64,000 bases of DNA, taken from positions 6,363,169 to 6,427,168 of the forward strand of contig NW_004624781.1 of assembly GCF_000247695.1 (NCBI RefSeq). Reading direction: 5' to 3'. The notes under the pieces are model-generated. The model saw nothing but the letters and a program-made list of their open reading frames with translations. It was not told the DNA's origin and searched no databases. The position numbers were made by a program, and so were the translations under genes. Origin of the DNA: Heterocephalus glaber. Lineage: Eukaryota; Chordata; Mammalia; Rodentia; Bathyergidae. Shown here in pieces: positions 1 through 10,936 of the stretch; the first letter of the stretch is position 1; each line of letters opens with the position of its first letter.

Positions 1-75
1 TTTTGTACTGGGGATCAAACTCAGAACCTTGTGGTTGCAAGGCAGGTGAGGTGCCACTGAGCTAAATCCCTGGCC
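1..75 (-). mobile_element. ID SINE, cut by window start
   Basis: Reverse complement of the ID unit: the box B complement (gatcaaactcaga) comes first and the box A complement (actgagctaaatccctggcc) last. The T-run that would be its A tail is cut off at base 1. Confidence 0.9.
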
Positions 76-590
76 CTCTTTTATTTTTAAATTGGATTTT
101 TAAATCTCGCTTTTCTCTCCTCTTTCTTTACAAATTTTACTTCTTTCATTTTCCCCCTCCCTCACCTTCATTTTAATTATTATTATTAAGCTTTTATTAC
201 TCTTTAGCTATTTAGTTGACTCAATGTTGCTGTTGCTGAATTCTATTGTTAATGGTGATATAGTTGTTACTTCTAGTAGATATTCACTGTATGTCAATAT
301 TTGGTTTTATTTGCACCTATATTATTGTAGATCTCTTTTTTATTGTTAAGAATGGGATAGTTGTAGTTATTATTGTTTCTTATGGAATGCCAATAATCAG
401 TCAGTCCTTGGTTCTATTATCATTGCTGATTTCTTTTCTATATTTAATGGTGGCATAGTTGTTGCTTTTAATGACATTTTACTATTTGCCATTATCTAGT
501 CTTTGTATCATTAACAGTATTGGGGTTTGTTTTCTTCTCTCTGTGTGGGGCTGAAATCAAGCCCCTAGAAGGTTGGACACTAAGAAGACC
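76..590. other. AT-rich stretch, no gene recognised
   Basis: T-rich, moderately simple DNA with scattered tta/att runs. The 64-residue frame at 264-458 is hydrophobic only because of T richness. No repeat family, splice signal or RNA gene could be recognised. It may be a decayed part of the L1 that becomes recognisable from about 590. Confidence 0.5.
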
Positions 591-881
591 TCCAAATATT
601 ATGCTAAGAAGACTTTCAAATATTTGGGGTACCAACACCAAATGCAAGGACACATCAGAGGACATCAAACTGAACTAATGAGATCTCCACGGTAGGGCCA
701 GAGTTTCTCTACCCCAACTGATCTTCAACTAACAGTCCAAAAACAATAGAAACACAAGAAAACAAGGCAGGAAGATGTCCCCCCAAATCCCTTACTTCCC
801 AAAAGCTGATTTTATGGACACTGAAGTAGGAGAAATCAAGGCAAAGAACTGAAAGACCAAATGGTTAAAATATTTGAAGAA

Positions 882-971
882 GGGCCAGGGATTTAGCTCA
901 GTGGTGCTGCACCTGCCTTGAAAGTGCAAGGTCCTGAGTTTGATCCCCAGTACTAGAAGAAAAAAAAAATT
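882..971 (+). mobile_element. ID SINE in old L1
   Basis: Complete ID with A tail. A target duplication close to aaaatatttgaaga is seen at 867-880 and, slightly diverged, at about 965-978. It interrupts the L1 ORF1-like region. Confidence 0.92.
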
Positions 972-1099
972 TTGAAGAGATAAAAGAAGAAGCATATAAG
1001 CAAATGCATAAGATGTTCCATAAGTTCAAAGAGGATTTAAACAGGTCAAGGATTTTACCAATAAAGTGTTAAATGAGGTTAAAGAAGAAACAAACAATA

Positions 1100-1195
1100 G
1101 GGCTGGGGATTCAGCTCAGGGGTGCTGCAGCCAACTCGAAAGTACAAGGTCCTGAGTTCAATCCCTGGTACTGGAAAAAAAAAAGAAGAAGAAAA
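1100..1195 (+). mobile_element. ID SINE in old L1
   Basis: ID with an unusual middle (gcagccaactcg) and an aaaagaagaag tail. The word aagaagaaacaaacaa occurs just before (1082-1097) and just after it, giving a 16-bp target duplication. Confidence 0.92.
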
Positions 1196-1816
1196 AGAAG
1201 AAGAAACAAACAACAAACCAACTGAATTAAGCAAGACAATGTAAAATATGAATGGCTACTTGGGAAGAGTTAGAAAGTATGCAAAGAAAGTAAGCAGAGG
1301 TCGATGATATGAAAAATTCAGTGGAAAGCATGAGTAGCAGACTTGACCAATGTGAGGACAGTGTCAGAAACAGGAGATAAAGTGGATGTAGTAGATCATA
1401 AATCCAGTGGTACCCTAAAAATCACAAGACACCAGGCAGGTTGGATCCAAAGGAAAAAAACCAACCTCAGAACTGTAGAAATAAAGAAAAAATTAGAAGA
1501 TGACTGAAAGGATATAAAAAATTAATTCAGTAAAATCATAGCTGAAAAATTTTCAAATGTAGGGAAAGGAGTCACTATTCAAGTAGGAGAGGCATATAAA
1601 ACCCCAAATAGACATAACCAGAAAACAGCCTCTTTGCAACACATAATCAAAATTCCAGAAATTCAACAAAAGGAGTGAATGTAAAAGCTGTTAGAGAAAA
1701 ACAGCAAGTATCTTATAAGGGGAAGCCCATCAGAGTAACTGAATTTCTCAGCCCAAACCTTAAAGGCCAAGAAAGCCTGGAGCAAAGTTTTCAAGCCCTA
1801 AAAGATAACAGTTGTT

Positions 1817-1934
1817 GCTAGGTGTGGTTGTGCACATCTGTAATCCTAGCACTCGGTAGGCTGAGGCAGAAGGATCACTGTGAGTTCAAGGCCTGCCTAG
1901 ACTACATAGTAAAACCCTGTCTAAAAAAAAAAAG
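1817..1934 (+). mobile_element. B1 SINE
   Basis: 7SL-derived B1 reading from ggtgtggttgtgcacat through the Alu-like core gaggcagaaggatcactg to a tail of about 11 A. It lies in the region between the ORF1-like and ORF2-like parts of the old L1. Confidence 0.92.
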
Positions 1935-2333
1935 AGTTAAAATGTGTTATGTACATATGTAGGAACTCAGCACAAAAGATTATGTACTACAAACATGTAC
2001 TAATAAAAAAAATTGACAGAACTAAAGATTTTCCATGACAAACCCTAAATAATTACATGACCACTAAACCAGCATTGCAGAAAATGCTTAAAGGGATCCT
2101 AGACAGAAACAGGGACGCCACCAGCACCAAAGCACCCAAAGGAAAATACACATTTGACAGGGAGAGGAGTTAGACAAAAGGAAAAATAAAGGAATCAGCA
2201 CTGGAAAAATAATGCAATGGTAGGATTCAATAACCACTTACAATAATACTGCTCCATGTCAGTGGCCTCAACTTCCTAATCAAAAGACACAAAATGGCAG
2301 ATTGGCTAAAAGTGCAATAAAAAATTGCCTACA

Positions 2334-2432
2334 GGGACCAGGGATTTAGCTCAGAGGCTCTGGTGCCTGCCTCACAAGGGTAAGGTCCCAAGTTCGAACC
2401 CCAGTGCCCAAAACAAAACAAAACAACAACAA
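2334..2432 (+). mobile_element. ID SINE with (aac)n tail
   Basis: Full ID ending in an aaac/aac-repeat tail. The flanks aaaattgcctacag and aaaattgcccacag form a 14-bp target duplication with one mismatch. Confidence 0.93.
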
Positions 2433-2659
2433 CAAAATTGCCCACAGTAGGCCATCCAAAAGGAAAGGCATAGTCTGAAATTGAAAGATGGAAAATGATT
2501 CTCCCATCCAACTGCAGGATTAGATATTTTATTTTCAGACACAGCAGTCTTTAAGCCAAAACTAATCAGAGTAGACAAAGATGGCTATTTCATACTGGTC
2601 AAAGGAACAATTCAATAGAACTGTAAATAATTATGGACCAAATGTCAGTGAACTCAGTT

Positions 2660-2816
2660 TCTTTTATTTTTTGAGACAAGATCTTGCTGTGTAAGTCAGG
2701 CTGGCCTTGAACTCACTATGGAGCCCAGGCTGGCCTCAAATTTACGTGTGATCCTCCTGCCTCAGCCTCCTGAGTATATGGGCCACCATACCCAGCCTAG
2801 CCACCACACCCAGCCC
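2660..2816 (-). mobile_element. B1 SINE with internal duplication
   Basis: Starts with ttttttgagacaag (reverse A tail) and contains two tandem versions of the 'ggctggcct...aact/aaatt' segment, the quasi-dimer structure of rodent B1. The end is repeated (cccagcctagccaccacacccagccc). Confidence 0.9.
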
Positions 2817-2928
2817 AGTGCATCCAATTTTTAAAAACAAAAATTACTGGATTTAAAAGGACACCAAAGCAATCATAGGGGGGAGTTCAATACCCCACTC
2901 TCAAAATTAGGTTACCCAGGGGCTGGGG

Positions 2929-3002
2929 ATTTAGCTCAGTGGTTCTGCCGTCTGCCTCACAAGTGGAAGGACCCAAGTTCAATACCCAGTACCAAAAAAA
3001 AA
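2929..3002 (+). mobile_element. ID SINE
   Basis: Complete ID. Flanks share gttacccag at 2921 and 3011, extending to about 16 bp with two mismatches. Confidence 0.93.
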
Positions 3003-3607
3003 AAAATTGTGTTACCCAGACAAAAAAATCCACAAAGAAACATCAGAGTTAAACCACACCATTGAACAAATGGACTTGAGAAATATCTGTAGAGTGTTTT
3101 ATCTAACAACAGCAGAATACACATATTTCTCAATAGCACATGGAACTTTTTCCAAAATAGACCATATCTAAAGCATGCTTAAGTAAAGACTAAAGAATTG
3201 AAATAATCCACTGCATACTATTGGATCATAGTGGAATGAAGTTGGAAATCAACAGTAAAAGAAGCCACAGAAATTATGCAAACAGCGTTTAGGCAATATG
3301 TTATCGAATAATCAATGGATCACAGAAGAAATCAGGGAGAACTAAAATAGTTCCAAGAATCAAATGACAGTGGAAGCATAACGTACCAAAACCTTTGGGA
3401 CATAATGAAAGCATTTCAAGAGGGGAGATTAGAGCCATAAATGCACCCATAAAAAGAACAGAGTGACCCCCCAAATCAATAACCTAATGGTGTATCTCAA
3501 TAACACCAGAAGACAAGAACAATCCAAATCTGAAACAAATAGGAAAGAAATAATAAAGATCAGAGCAAAGTTAATGAAATTGAAATTAAAAAAACAATAC
3601 GGATAAA

Positions 3608-3693
3608 TTTTTTTTTTTGGTACCAGGGATTGAACTTGGGACTTTACGCTTGTGAGGCAGGTGGCAGAACCACTGAGCTAAATCCCCAGCCCT
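3608..3693 (-). mobile_element. ID SINE
   Basis: Complete reverse ID after a T run. Imperfect target duplication around aacaatac on both sides. It accounts for the reverse open frame at 3586-3852. Confidence 0.92.
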
Positions 3694-3799
3694 AAAAGAA
3701 CAATACAAAGGATCAGTGAACCACAGGACTGGTTCTTTGAAAGGATGGGAAAGCGGACTTGGGGAGAGGGGAGCTGGGAGGAAGGGCAGGGGAAATAAA

Positions 3800-4900
3800 A
3801 GGATCAAGATGTGATGTGAATGTACTGGTGTCCCCACAATGAATGTGTTCACTAGGTATCACGGTGATACATTAATAAAAAATTGGAAAGAGGATCCACA
3901 CCCATGGCTACCAAGTAGAGTGCCTCTGCCTAAAGCCCTTGGCCCTAAATCAGTCTGTTCTGCCACCACCCTAACCCTGCGGCTTGGGACTGTCCCAGCT
4001 CAGCCCGAAGTGTGGTTCTTCATGTCCCACACTCAGATGAACCAATAAGCCAGTGCCCATTACTCCATCATCGCTAACTCTAACCACAGTACTTCAGTAT
4101 GTGATTTCTTGCAGTGGAGACTGGCTCTCGTCACCAACTCCGTGTCCTTTCTCTCTCATGCACATGACGCACATGTCCTAGTGTCCCTTGTGCCCATGAT
4201 GAGTTGTAGCTGAGTTGTGATGACACCATTTCCGTCCTGGCCTACAAACCCCCATGTATGCTCCTCTCTCCTGTTCCCCAGACCGGATGCCAATGCCCGG
4301 GGGAGCTTGGAAGCCAGCACTGAAGGTGACAGGACCCTTGCTACCGCCACCAACATGGGTCCCTAATGGGCCCCACTCAGGAGCATCTGCAGTGGGCTCC
4401 CATAAGGGAGAAACAAACTTTTGTTACAGCAGCTACTGCCACCCCGATCCATCCTCACTTTGCAAAGGGGATTAAAGATCTTGCCCGAGAGTTACAAGCT
4501 GTCTGTTCAATAACCCCTCGCTAGATAGTAAACATCCTTAGGAAGCTGCTCAATGATTTCTGCTGTGGTTCTAAATGGCCCAGCCCCCTAGCAGGTGGGG
4601 GTGCATCTGTGGTCTGCCATAGGCCACAGTGCCACACTGGGCCCAATGCCTGATGTCTTGCTTTCTGCTCCGATTCCCCCTCTTCTTGTCAATCCAAGTG
4701 CAGACAAACAGTCCCACGCTCCGAGGCCAGAGTGTGGTGACTGTTTTTAGCATTCTGTTGCTGATGGCAATCTCTGACTGTGGCTCTGTTTCCGGGCCTG
4801 TGGGTCCAGGATTTCCAGGCTGAGCACCCGTGTGCTTATGGGGTGAGGCACTTGGAGCATTGATGCACCCCCTGCGGATAAGCCTTGGCATGCACACGTC
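3800..4900 (+). pseudogene. Probable decayed retrocopy of an unidentified mRNA
   Basis: The + strand reads as high-complexity protein-like sequence in consecutive frames with few stops. One frame (3839-4048) gives ...WLPSRVPLPKALGPKSV..., and continuing past the stop at 4046 gives HYSIIANSNHSTSVCDFLQW. Around 4430-4500 the translation contains HFAKGIKDLARELQAV, followed by an in-frame TAG and then LRKLLNDFCCGSKWPSPLAG. After a frameshift near 4680 it continues as TLRGQSVVTVFSILLLMAIS to about 4820. There are no introns, several stops and at least two frameshifts, so it cannot be functional. No poly(A) tail is visible at the 3' end. I do not recognise the parent securely; a very large protein such as BIRC6 is only a weak guess. 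It could also be an exon-dense fragment of another repeat. Confidence 0.45.
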
Positions 4901-4917
4901 AGCACCTGCTGGATCAC

Positions 4918-4957
4918 GAGGCAGGTGGAGGCACCACTGAGCCAAATCCCGGGCCCC
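4918..4957 (-). mobile_element. ID SINE fragment
   Basis: Only the box A half of an ID is left (gaggcaggtgg to aaatcccgggcccc). Confidence 0.75.
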
Positions 4958-4974
4958 AGGGCATCTTTAAAAAG

Positions 4975-5050
4975 GGCTGAGTAGCGGTGGCACTGCGCGT
5001 GCTTTGTAAGCGCAAGGTCCTGAGTTCGATCCCTGGTACCAAAAAAAAAA
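4975..5050 (+). mobile_element. ID SINE with short 5' deletion
   Basis: The box B half and A tail are intact, but the box A half is reduced to agtagcggtggcac. The word aaagggctgag precedes and follows it, so it may be the target duplication, or the ID's own start was lost. Confidence 0.8.
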
Positions 5051-5093
5051 GGGCTGAGTGGGCAGGGAGGTTAAATATGTAAAAGCAATTCCA

Positions 5094-5229
5094 GCCAGGT
5101 GTAGTGGTGCCTGGCTGTAATCTCAGCAGTTGGGAGGCTGAGGCAGGAGGATTGCCATGAGTTCAAGGCCAGCCTGGGCTACATAGGTTAGCCTGAACTT
5201 ACATAGCTGTCTCAAAAGAAAAAAAAAAA
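5094..5229 (+). mobile_element. B1 SINE
   Basis: B1 with the second-part duplication (ctacataggttagcctgaacttacat) and an A-rich tail that directly abuts the next ID. Confidence 0.92.
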
Positions 5230-5326
5230 GGGCTGGGGATTTAGCTGAGTGGTTTCGCCACCTGCTCCGCAAGCGCAAGGACTGGAGTTCAATCCCCGGT
5301 ACCAAAAAAATAAAATAAAATAATAA
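5230..5326 (+). mobile_element. ID SINE at the tail of a B1
   Basis: Complete ID starting exactly where the B1 A tail ends. Its own tail is aaaataaaataaaataataaa. This suggests insertion into the B1 tail. Confidence 0.92.
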
Positions 5327-5609
5327 ATTCCAGAAGATGAGCTCCAAGCACTGGAGTGGGTTATAGAAGCAAGCTTGGAAACATTCTGTATTTTAAAATT
5401 TACTTAAAATCATAATAGTACAACATGTTTGTTGCAATTCATTCAAACAATTTAGAACGCTCAGGAAAAATATTAAAGTTCTGTCATCATCCAAAGTCTA
5501 TGCTCAGATTTACCGTGGTCAGTAGCTTATGTGCATCTTAAGAGTCATTAAAAATAACCCGAGGTCTGCAGCTCCATGCAGAGCCCATCAGTGGATGTGG
5601 CAGCAGCTA

Positions 5610-5830
5610 ATTATAACCAATGTTACTCAGGCCTTTCTGGGGGCCAGGTACTGACCTCAGCACTTTCTTCGTTTTCTCATTGAGTCCTCTCACAATGCCT
5701 TGGCTCAGTAGCAAGGACAATTCCCTGGCAAGGAAAATGAGGGGGAGAAGGCTTGAAGCGAGTGTCCCAGCCCACATACACAGTGCATGGCAGACCCCGA
5801 CTGGAACTCCAGGACTTCGGCTGCAGGGTT
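5610..5830 (-). mobile_element. MIR remnant
   Basis: Matches the reverse MIR pattern: ggccaggtactgacctcagcac, then fallen-apart ctcattgagtcctc, then aatgaggggga and tggaactccagg. Boundaries are approximate. Confidence 0.5.
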
Positions 5831-6024
5831 CACACAGCGATGACTCAGCTGTGCCACCTTTTAATCAGCGAGTGACAAGGGTTGTACAATGGGGAATTGG
5901 AAACCGTGGCATCCAAGTATTGACCCCTCCACTTTCCTTCCTTCTCCAAACCTCTGTGATTTCACCTGTGAAGTACGGCCAGCGGGACAGATGTTGCTGG
6001 GGATTGGTATTAATGAATTGATGA

Positions 6025-6300
6025 TTCTAAAGGGCTGTGTAAATAACCCCATTTATCTAAAGAATCAGCTTGCTTTCATTTGTACTCCATGCTGGTGGAG
6101 AATAAATTGTTCCTAAGATTACTTTCCTACTTGTATCAGGGATAATTTAATTTCCTGTATGTTAAAGGCTGTTAATCTTTGATTTTCACTTCTCACAGCA
6201 GATAAAATGGCTCTCTGGTGCCATTCTAAACACCCTGGGAATCTCTATAACCTGCTTTGCAATGATTACTCTAAAATTTTCTGCTCAACTCTTTTTTTTA
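6025..6300. promoter_or_regulatory. Candidate conserved noncoding block
   Basis: Repeat-free, AT-rich, high-complexity sequence with homeobox- and GATA-like words (ccatttatctaaag, ggataatttaatttcc, gttaatctttgatt, tgcaatgatta). The texture is that of a developmental enhancer. Function is not shown by the sequence alone. Confidence 0.35.
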
Positions 6301-6830
6301 AGAGAAAAGCGTTTTGCGTTTACACTTGTATAGCTCAGCAATATTTTTACTGTAATCTAATCTATCGACAATTTTGTCCTTCTACCACTATGGGGCGCTG
6401 TTTCATTAGACTATATGCACATATACCTATATACGTATGTGCATATATACTTTTTAAAGTGCCTGTGTTAAAGTCCCTTTCATGCAAATATCTCAGTAGT
6501 GAAAACTTGACCTTTCACATACCTTCACTAAAATACATCCAATTACTTGAGACAAAAGAGAAACACACTGATTAATTCAGAAAAGAAAAAATCCTTTAAG
6601 TCTTGAGGTAGATGAGAAGAAAATTCAGTTACGTAAATTGCCATTTATCGTTTGAAAATAGAAACTTTAATATTGCTGTTTAATATTTTTGTATTGATGT
6701 TATTTGATGAAATTAAGTTTTCATCTTCTTGTAGGATTATTACCAGCCATGATGGTTATTTCATTGAATGGATGTATGATGAGGAGTTTTTCTGTTTATT
6801 TTGGTACTGCATCTGTTTGCATTTGGGAAC
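6300..6830. other. AT-rich unique stretch
   Basis: No repeat or gene recognised. Contains a short palindromic cacatatacctatatacg/tgcatatata run at 6419-6450 and a POU octamer atgcaaat at 6482-6489. Confidence 0.5.
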
Positions 6831-6845
6831 CGAATCCCTTTTTAT

Positions 6846-6945
6846 TGTATTTATTTATTTATTTATTTTGGTACCGGGGATCGAACTCGGGTCTCTGCGC
6901 TTGCACAGCAGGCGGCAAAACCACTGAGCTAAATCCCCGGCCCCT
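6846..6945 (-). mobile_element. ID SINE with (tttA)n tail
   Basis: Complete reverse ID whose tail is a ttta repeat. Target duplication cgaatccctttttat (6831-6845) and cgaatccgtttttat (6946-6960), 14 of 15 identical. Low divergence suggests a recent insertion. Confidence 0.95.
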
Positions 6946-6960
6946 CGAATCCGTTTTTAT

Positions 6961-7270
6961 ATCCATATTGATAGACTAAGAGTCCTGAAGCCATGCAATT
7001 ACAATAGAAAGGTTATGAAGAAATGGAAAAGAGAATAGGGAGTACTTAGCAGTAGTCCTAAACTTCCAGGTTTTGGATAAATATAAACAAGGTATTAGGA
7101 TTTTCAGTTTATCTTTTATTTAGTTAATATAAATGAAAGGCATATTAAACTATGCCTGAGAGTTTAGGCATAGGAAGGAAGAAGAAATGAAGGCTAAACT
7201 TTGAAATGTTGCTTTACTTTCTGTACATTAAGCCAGAACAAATACGGTATATTTGCTTGAATTTGGTTTT
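6961..7270. other. Unique AT-rich stretch
   Basis: No repeat, gene or RNA recognised. Confidence 0.5.
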
Positions 7271-7332
7271 ACGTGTGTGCGTGTGTGTGCGTGTGCATGT
7301 GTGTGTGTGTGTGTGTGTGTGTGTGCTCGTGT
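7271..7332. repeat. (TG)n microsatellite
   Basis: Imperfect TG dinucleotide run with gc and ca interruptions, abutting an ID-like fragment. Confidence 0.95.
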
Positions 7333-7381
7333 GGTACTGGGATGTGAACCCAGGGAATGCTGAGCTACCTCCCCAGCCCTT
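7333..7381 (-). mobile_element. dID-type fragment
   Basis: The sequence tggtactgggatgtgaaccc...gagctacctccccagccc is the short ID-like half found in B1-dID composites, here without a B1 part. Confidence 0.65.
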
Positions 7382-7964
7382 CGGCGTGGGCTGCTGGGAA
7401 CCTACAGTCTCTCATTTCCAGGGGAAAAACGCATTCTAACTTCTAAATAGCCAGCAAATGAACTTGAAGGCTGTAACCTGCTCATACGCTGGTGACTCCT
7501 AGAATAATGCTTTTTAGTCTCCCTAACAAATAATGGAACGAGCACACCTTGGGTTGCAGACATTCATTCCCATGGGTGCTGGGCAGGGAGGGCCATTCCG
7601 TTTCCCAGCCCTTGAAGCAGGGGCTGCGGACCTGCTTCCTCTCCACCAGCCGCCGAGCCTGCCTCCTCACTCTAGCTGGGGGATGTTAAGTCAGAAGCCT
7701 ATATTGCGGCCCCTGTTGGTCTGGGAGAGGCACCATGAAGGGACTGCCTTGCTGGCAGCTGTGTGGATTTGGGGCTTGCAGGAGGCTCTTGAACTTCTAA
7801 TTCAGCTTGAGTCGTGGAAGTCAGAGGAGGCGGAGGGTTTGGGGTGGGTGGCAGGGAGTGTTATCCCCAGTGGGGCTGGGGTCTCTTTGGAGGTCAGTGG
7901 AAAATGTTCTTAAGGTTTTCCCCTCCTATGTCAATCCCTGTTTTTTTGTTATTGTTTATTTCTT
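7382..7964. other. Unique GC-balanced stretch
   Basis: No recognisable repeat. The open frames here (for example 126 residues from 7533) show no domain and are treated as chance. Confidence 0.5.
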
Positions 7965-8105
7965 TATTTTTTTGAGACAGGGTCTTACTACGTTGTTCAG
8001 GCTGACCGTGAACTCTATGTAGCCCAGGCTGTTCAACTCGCAGTGATCCTCCTCCCTCAGCCTCCGCAGTGCTGAGATTATAGGCGTGTGCACCACCATG
8101 CCCAC
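7965..8105 (-). mobile_element. B1 SINE
   Basis: Reverse B1 from tttttttgagacaggg to gtgtgcaccaccatgcccac. Diverged, with a shortened second half. Confidence 0.9.
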
Positions 8106-8149
8106 TCTAATCACCGTTTAGTGAGATCTACTTTGTTGAGGGCACTAGG

Positions 8150-8258
8150 CTGGGACTCACGCAAAAAGTAAGATGGCTGCACGGTTAGAGCATTCCCCTA
8201 GTGTGCGTGAGACCCTGGGTTCATTGCCTAGCACTGTAAAACCAAACCAAACCAAACA
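8150..8258 (+). mobile_element. Degraded ID-like SINE
   Basis: Recognisable promoter boxes (ggctgcacggttagagcatt and gaccctgggttcattgcc) and an aaaccaaacc tail, but the first part is unlike the young ID copies. It could be an older ID subfamily. Confidence 0.55.
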
Positions 8259-8894
8259 GGCCAAAACAAGCCCCAGAGAAAACTGTGAACAGTGCCTGCA
8301 TCATGGAGCCTTCCACTTGCCAGACTGTGGGCCCTGAGAGGAGACATTCACAGCAACTTGGGGCTCTGTGGAATGGGTGCAGGGTCCCGGGCAGCGGCCA
8401 GCAGTGCGTTCCCGGAGCGGAAGGCAGACTCCCAGCCTGCGCCTCTACCAGCCGGGAAGAAGCAGCCCTTGCTGGGTGCAGCAGAGGTGAATCTCAGCAG
8501 AACAGGTGACGCCAGCAGACTATGGCAACGGGAAGACGGAAGGAAGGTGGCCTTGGTGTGACAGAGAGTGGCCCTAGCGTCAAAAGCAGGAATGTGGGGG
8601 CCGTGAAGCTGATTCTGGGGTTTGCCCTGCAGGTTGTGGGGAGCCCTGAGGAGCTTCTGAGCCGAAGTGTGGTATGATCCGAGCAATGTATTAGCTGATG
8701 ACTGTGGAGCGGCCATGCAGAGGATCCCCCGCTCTCCTGACTGCTTCCTTCGTCTGCTGTCCCTGTAGTCAGGAACTCCTTTCACATGCCCCTTTTACGC
8801 ACTCCCAGGGACCTCTGCCCTCTGCAGTGAGCATAGCTTTTCATCGGCCCACCCTAACATCTGTGAGTTTGTGTGTATATGAAGTGATTAAATT
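8259..8894. other. Unique stretch
   Basis: No gene or repeat recognised. The reverse 145-residue frame (8348-8785) has no recognisable domain. Confidence 0.5.
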
Positions 8895-8982
8895 TTTGTT
8901 GTTGTTGTTGTTACTGGGGATCAAACTCGGGACCTTGCACTTGTGAGGCAGGTGCTGTGCCACTGAGCTAAATCCCCAGCCT
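8895..8982 (-). mobile_element. ID SINE
   Basis: Reverse ID with a gtt-repeat tail. Target duplication gtgattaa at 8884-8891 and 8983-8990. Confidence 0.93.
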
Positions 8983-9009
8983 GTGATTAACATTTTAAAA
9001 GGATACTGG

Positions 9010-9097
9010 CCTGCCAGGGATTTAGCTCAGTGGTTCTGGTGCCTGCCTTGCAAGTGCAAGGTCCTGAGTTCAATCCCTGGTATCAAAAAAAAAAAAA
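9010..9097 (+). mobile_element. ID SINE
   Basis: Complete ID. Flanked by aaaggatactgg and aaaggattctgg. Confidence 0.93.
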
Positions 9098-9106
9098 AGG
9101 ATTCTG

Positions 9107-9303
9107 GCCAGGCCTGGTGGCACACACCTACAGTCCCAGCTATTTGGGAGGCTGAGGCAGGAAGATCATGAATTCGAGCCCAGCCCAGGCAACTTTTCGA
9201 GGCCCTGTCTTGAGATAAACTATAAAGGGCTGGAGCTGGAGCTCACTGGTACAACACTTGCCTAGCATTCTTAAGGCCCTGGGCTTAATTTCCAGTACCA
9301 CAA
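9107..9303 (+). mobile_element. B1-dID composite SINE
   Basis: A B1 monomer (9107-9225) is followed by an ID-like half (gggctggagctggagctcactgg to cagtaccac). Its start directly follows the downstream duplication of the ID at 9010, so the younger ID probably landed at its 5' edge. Confidence 0.88.
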
Positions 9304-9305
9304 AG

Positions 9306-9720
9306 ATAAGGAAATAAGTGAATGAAATGCGGACACTGACGTTATTATGTTTTTGCCGACTGTGCATTAACGATCGCAATGCCTTCCTTCACCAGAATGA
9401 AGGGAAGCAGAGAAATGGCACCCAAAACCCTTGGGATTGTTGCTAACTGCAAAGACAAAATCACCATGTGAAGCGGACTTAGGTCTGACCCGGGCTGTGC
9501 GGTTAACAGGGCTCCTAGGGAATAATCCTGAGTCCTCATACTTTTTATTCCTTTGCCCTCTTCAGTTTTCCCTGTTGAGCACTGAGTCCCTTTCTCTGCC
9601 CTTTTTGTGCCCTCTCTCCTGTGCCCCGCACTCATCTGCCCCTATCGGGGTCCAGAGGAATCAGCCCGGCAAGGCTGGGGACAGCTAGGATGTTGGAAAA
9701 CATCCGCACGCCTCTTTTGC
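9306..9720. other. Unique stretch
   Basis: No gene or repeat recognised. Confidence 0.45.
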
Positions 9721-9910
9721 AGGTAGCATCTACGTTGCCGGTTTCAGCAGCCTCATTTAAAAAACTATTTATATGCACAAAAAGACCATAATAGCGTTTT
9801 TATTGTGTGTGCCTGTGATTTGGGTGAAGTTTCCCCCATGCCTATTTCTTATTATCATCCAACACCAACAAAGCCTTAAATGATAATGGAAACAGAAGCA
9901 CTCTTTTCAG
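9720..9910. promoter_or_regulatory. Candidate conserved noncoding block
   Basis: High-complexity AT-rich sequence (aactatttatatgcac, ttcttattatcatcc, ccttaaatgataatgg) between GC-richer flanks, without repeat signatures. Function is inferred only. Confidence 0.3.
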
Positions 9911-10845
9911 AGCCCTGGCCCGCTGCCTGTCCTCTCTCGGATCCATGCTCCCGGCCTTGAGGGGATGCAGAGGGCAGAACTGCTGCCTCGGAACCAGAAC
10001 CGAGTTCCCCTCCTGACGGCATTGACTCAGCCTTTTATCCTTTTGCAGGGAATAACTTGAATGCCAGGCTATTTAGTGTATGGGTGTCTTTCAGTGACAC
10101 CTGACACCTGACAGCCCCTGGATGCTGGAGTTCTGTTCTTGCTGTCCTTGCCCTGGGTTCCAGAGCCTGGCCTGGCCCCAGATGTGGCGCACTTGGTTTT
10201 GAAGAGATGTTTACTAGCCTTTATTTCCTCAGCTCCTGCTGTTCTTCTGCTTCCACAAGTTGACCTGCTGGTTTCACCCCTCAGTTTTCTAATGCATTTA
10301 AAAACCAAGCAACAAAACAGTTTCCCTCAGAGTCAAAGCACTGCAAATACAAGCTCGGTTTCTGGGTTCCATTATTATGAGTAACACAATTATGGGGTGT
10401 GCTTTAGAGATACTCTGAACAGTGGCTCCCCCCCCCTCCCGCTGGGCCTTGGGCTGAGCCTGGCACCCTAGGTCAGATGAGAAAGGGTGGATTTTTATGG
10501 ACTCCATCCTATTGCTGCTGTTTTTCCTCCACCCTCCTCAAGGCTAGATGTTGGATCTGTAATTATGGATGCAATAATAATACCTTGCATTTGTTGTTTT
10601 ATGTTTTTTCAAAAATGTTTTCCATCTTGAGAATGATTCCCCCTAAAATGCCTTTGGCATAGGCAGTGCCACTAGGCTGGCTGCCTGATCTTCAGATATG
10701 GCAACAGGAGACCCAGGGTTCAATGTCTCCACTCCTTCACTCATGCAGTGGCCTTGGCCACATGCTTGACTCCCTTTCTTCCCTTCTTATCCCATATCCG
10801 AGCCATTGGCAAACCTTACTGGTCCTGCTTTCTAAATAGATTCAG
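9911..10845. other. Unique stretch
   Basis: Mixed composition, with a c-run at 10430-10437. No exon, repeat or RNA gene could be supported. Confidence 0.45.
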
Positions 10846-10936
10846 TTTTTGTTTTTTTTTTGGTACTGGGGATCGAACTTGGGCCCTTGCGCTTGCGCAG
10901 CAGGCAGCGAAACCACTGAGCTAAATCCCCGGCCCT
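10846..10936 (-). mobile_element. ID SINE
   Basis: Little-diverged reverse ID. Target duplication taaatagat at 10833-10841 and 10937-10945. Confidence 0.95.

Larger units (their letters stand above)
590..3760 (+). mobile_element. Old, decayed L1 (ORF1 and early ORF2 remnants) with nested SINEs
   Basis: The + strand carries A-rich L1-like sequence in the normal L1 order. First comes a coiled-coil-like ORF1 portion (about 800-1350, repeated aaa/gaa codons). Next is an ORF1 C-terminal-like part around 1620-1800. Then comes an ORF2 5' part around 3100-3740, including words such as 'gaatacacatattt', 'catggaactttttcc', 'tggaatgaag' and 'actggttctttga'. All frames are broken by stops and indels, so it is inactive. 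Having both ORF1-like and ORF2-like parts argues against HAL1, which lacks ORF2. Seven SINE insertions lie inside it. Its 5' boundary is uncertain. Confidence 0.7.

Noticed and set aside
7271..7332. CRISPR-like or regulatory tandem repeat
   Set aside because: It is an ordinary TG microsatellite. No CRISPR array is expected or seen in this vertebrate sequence.
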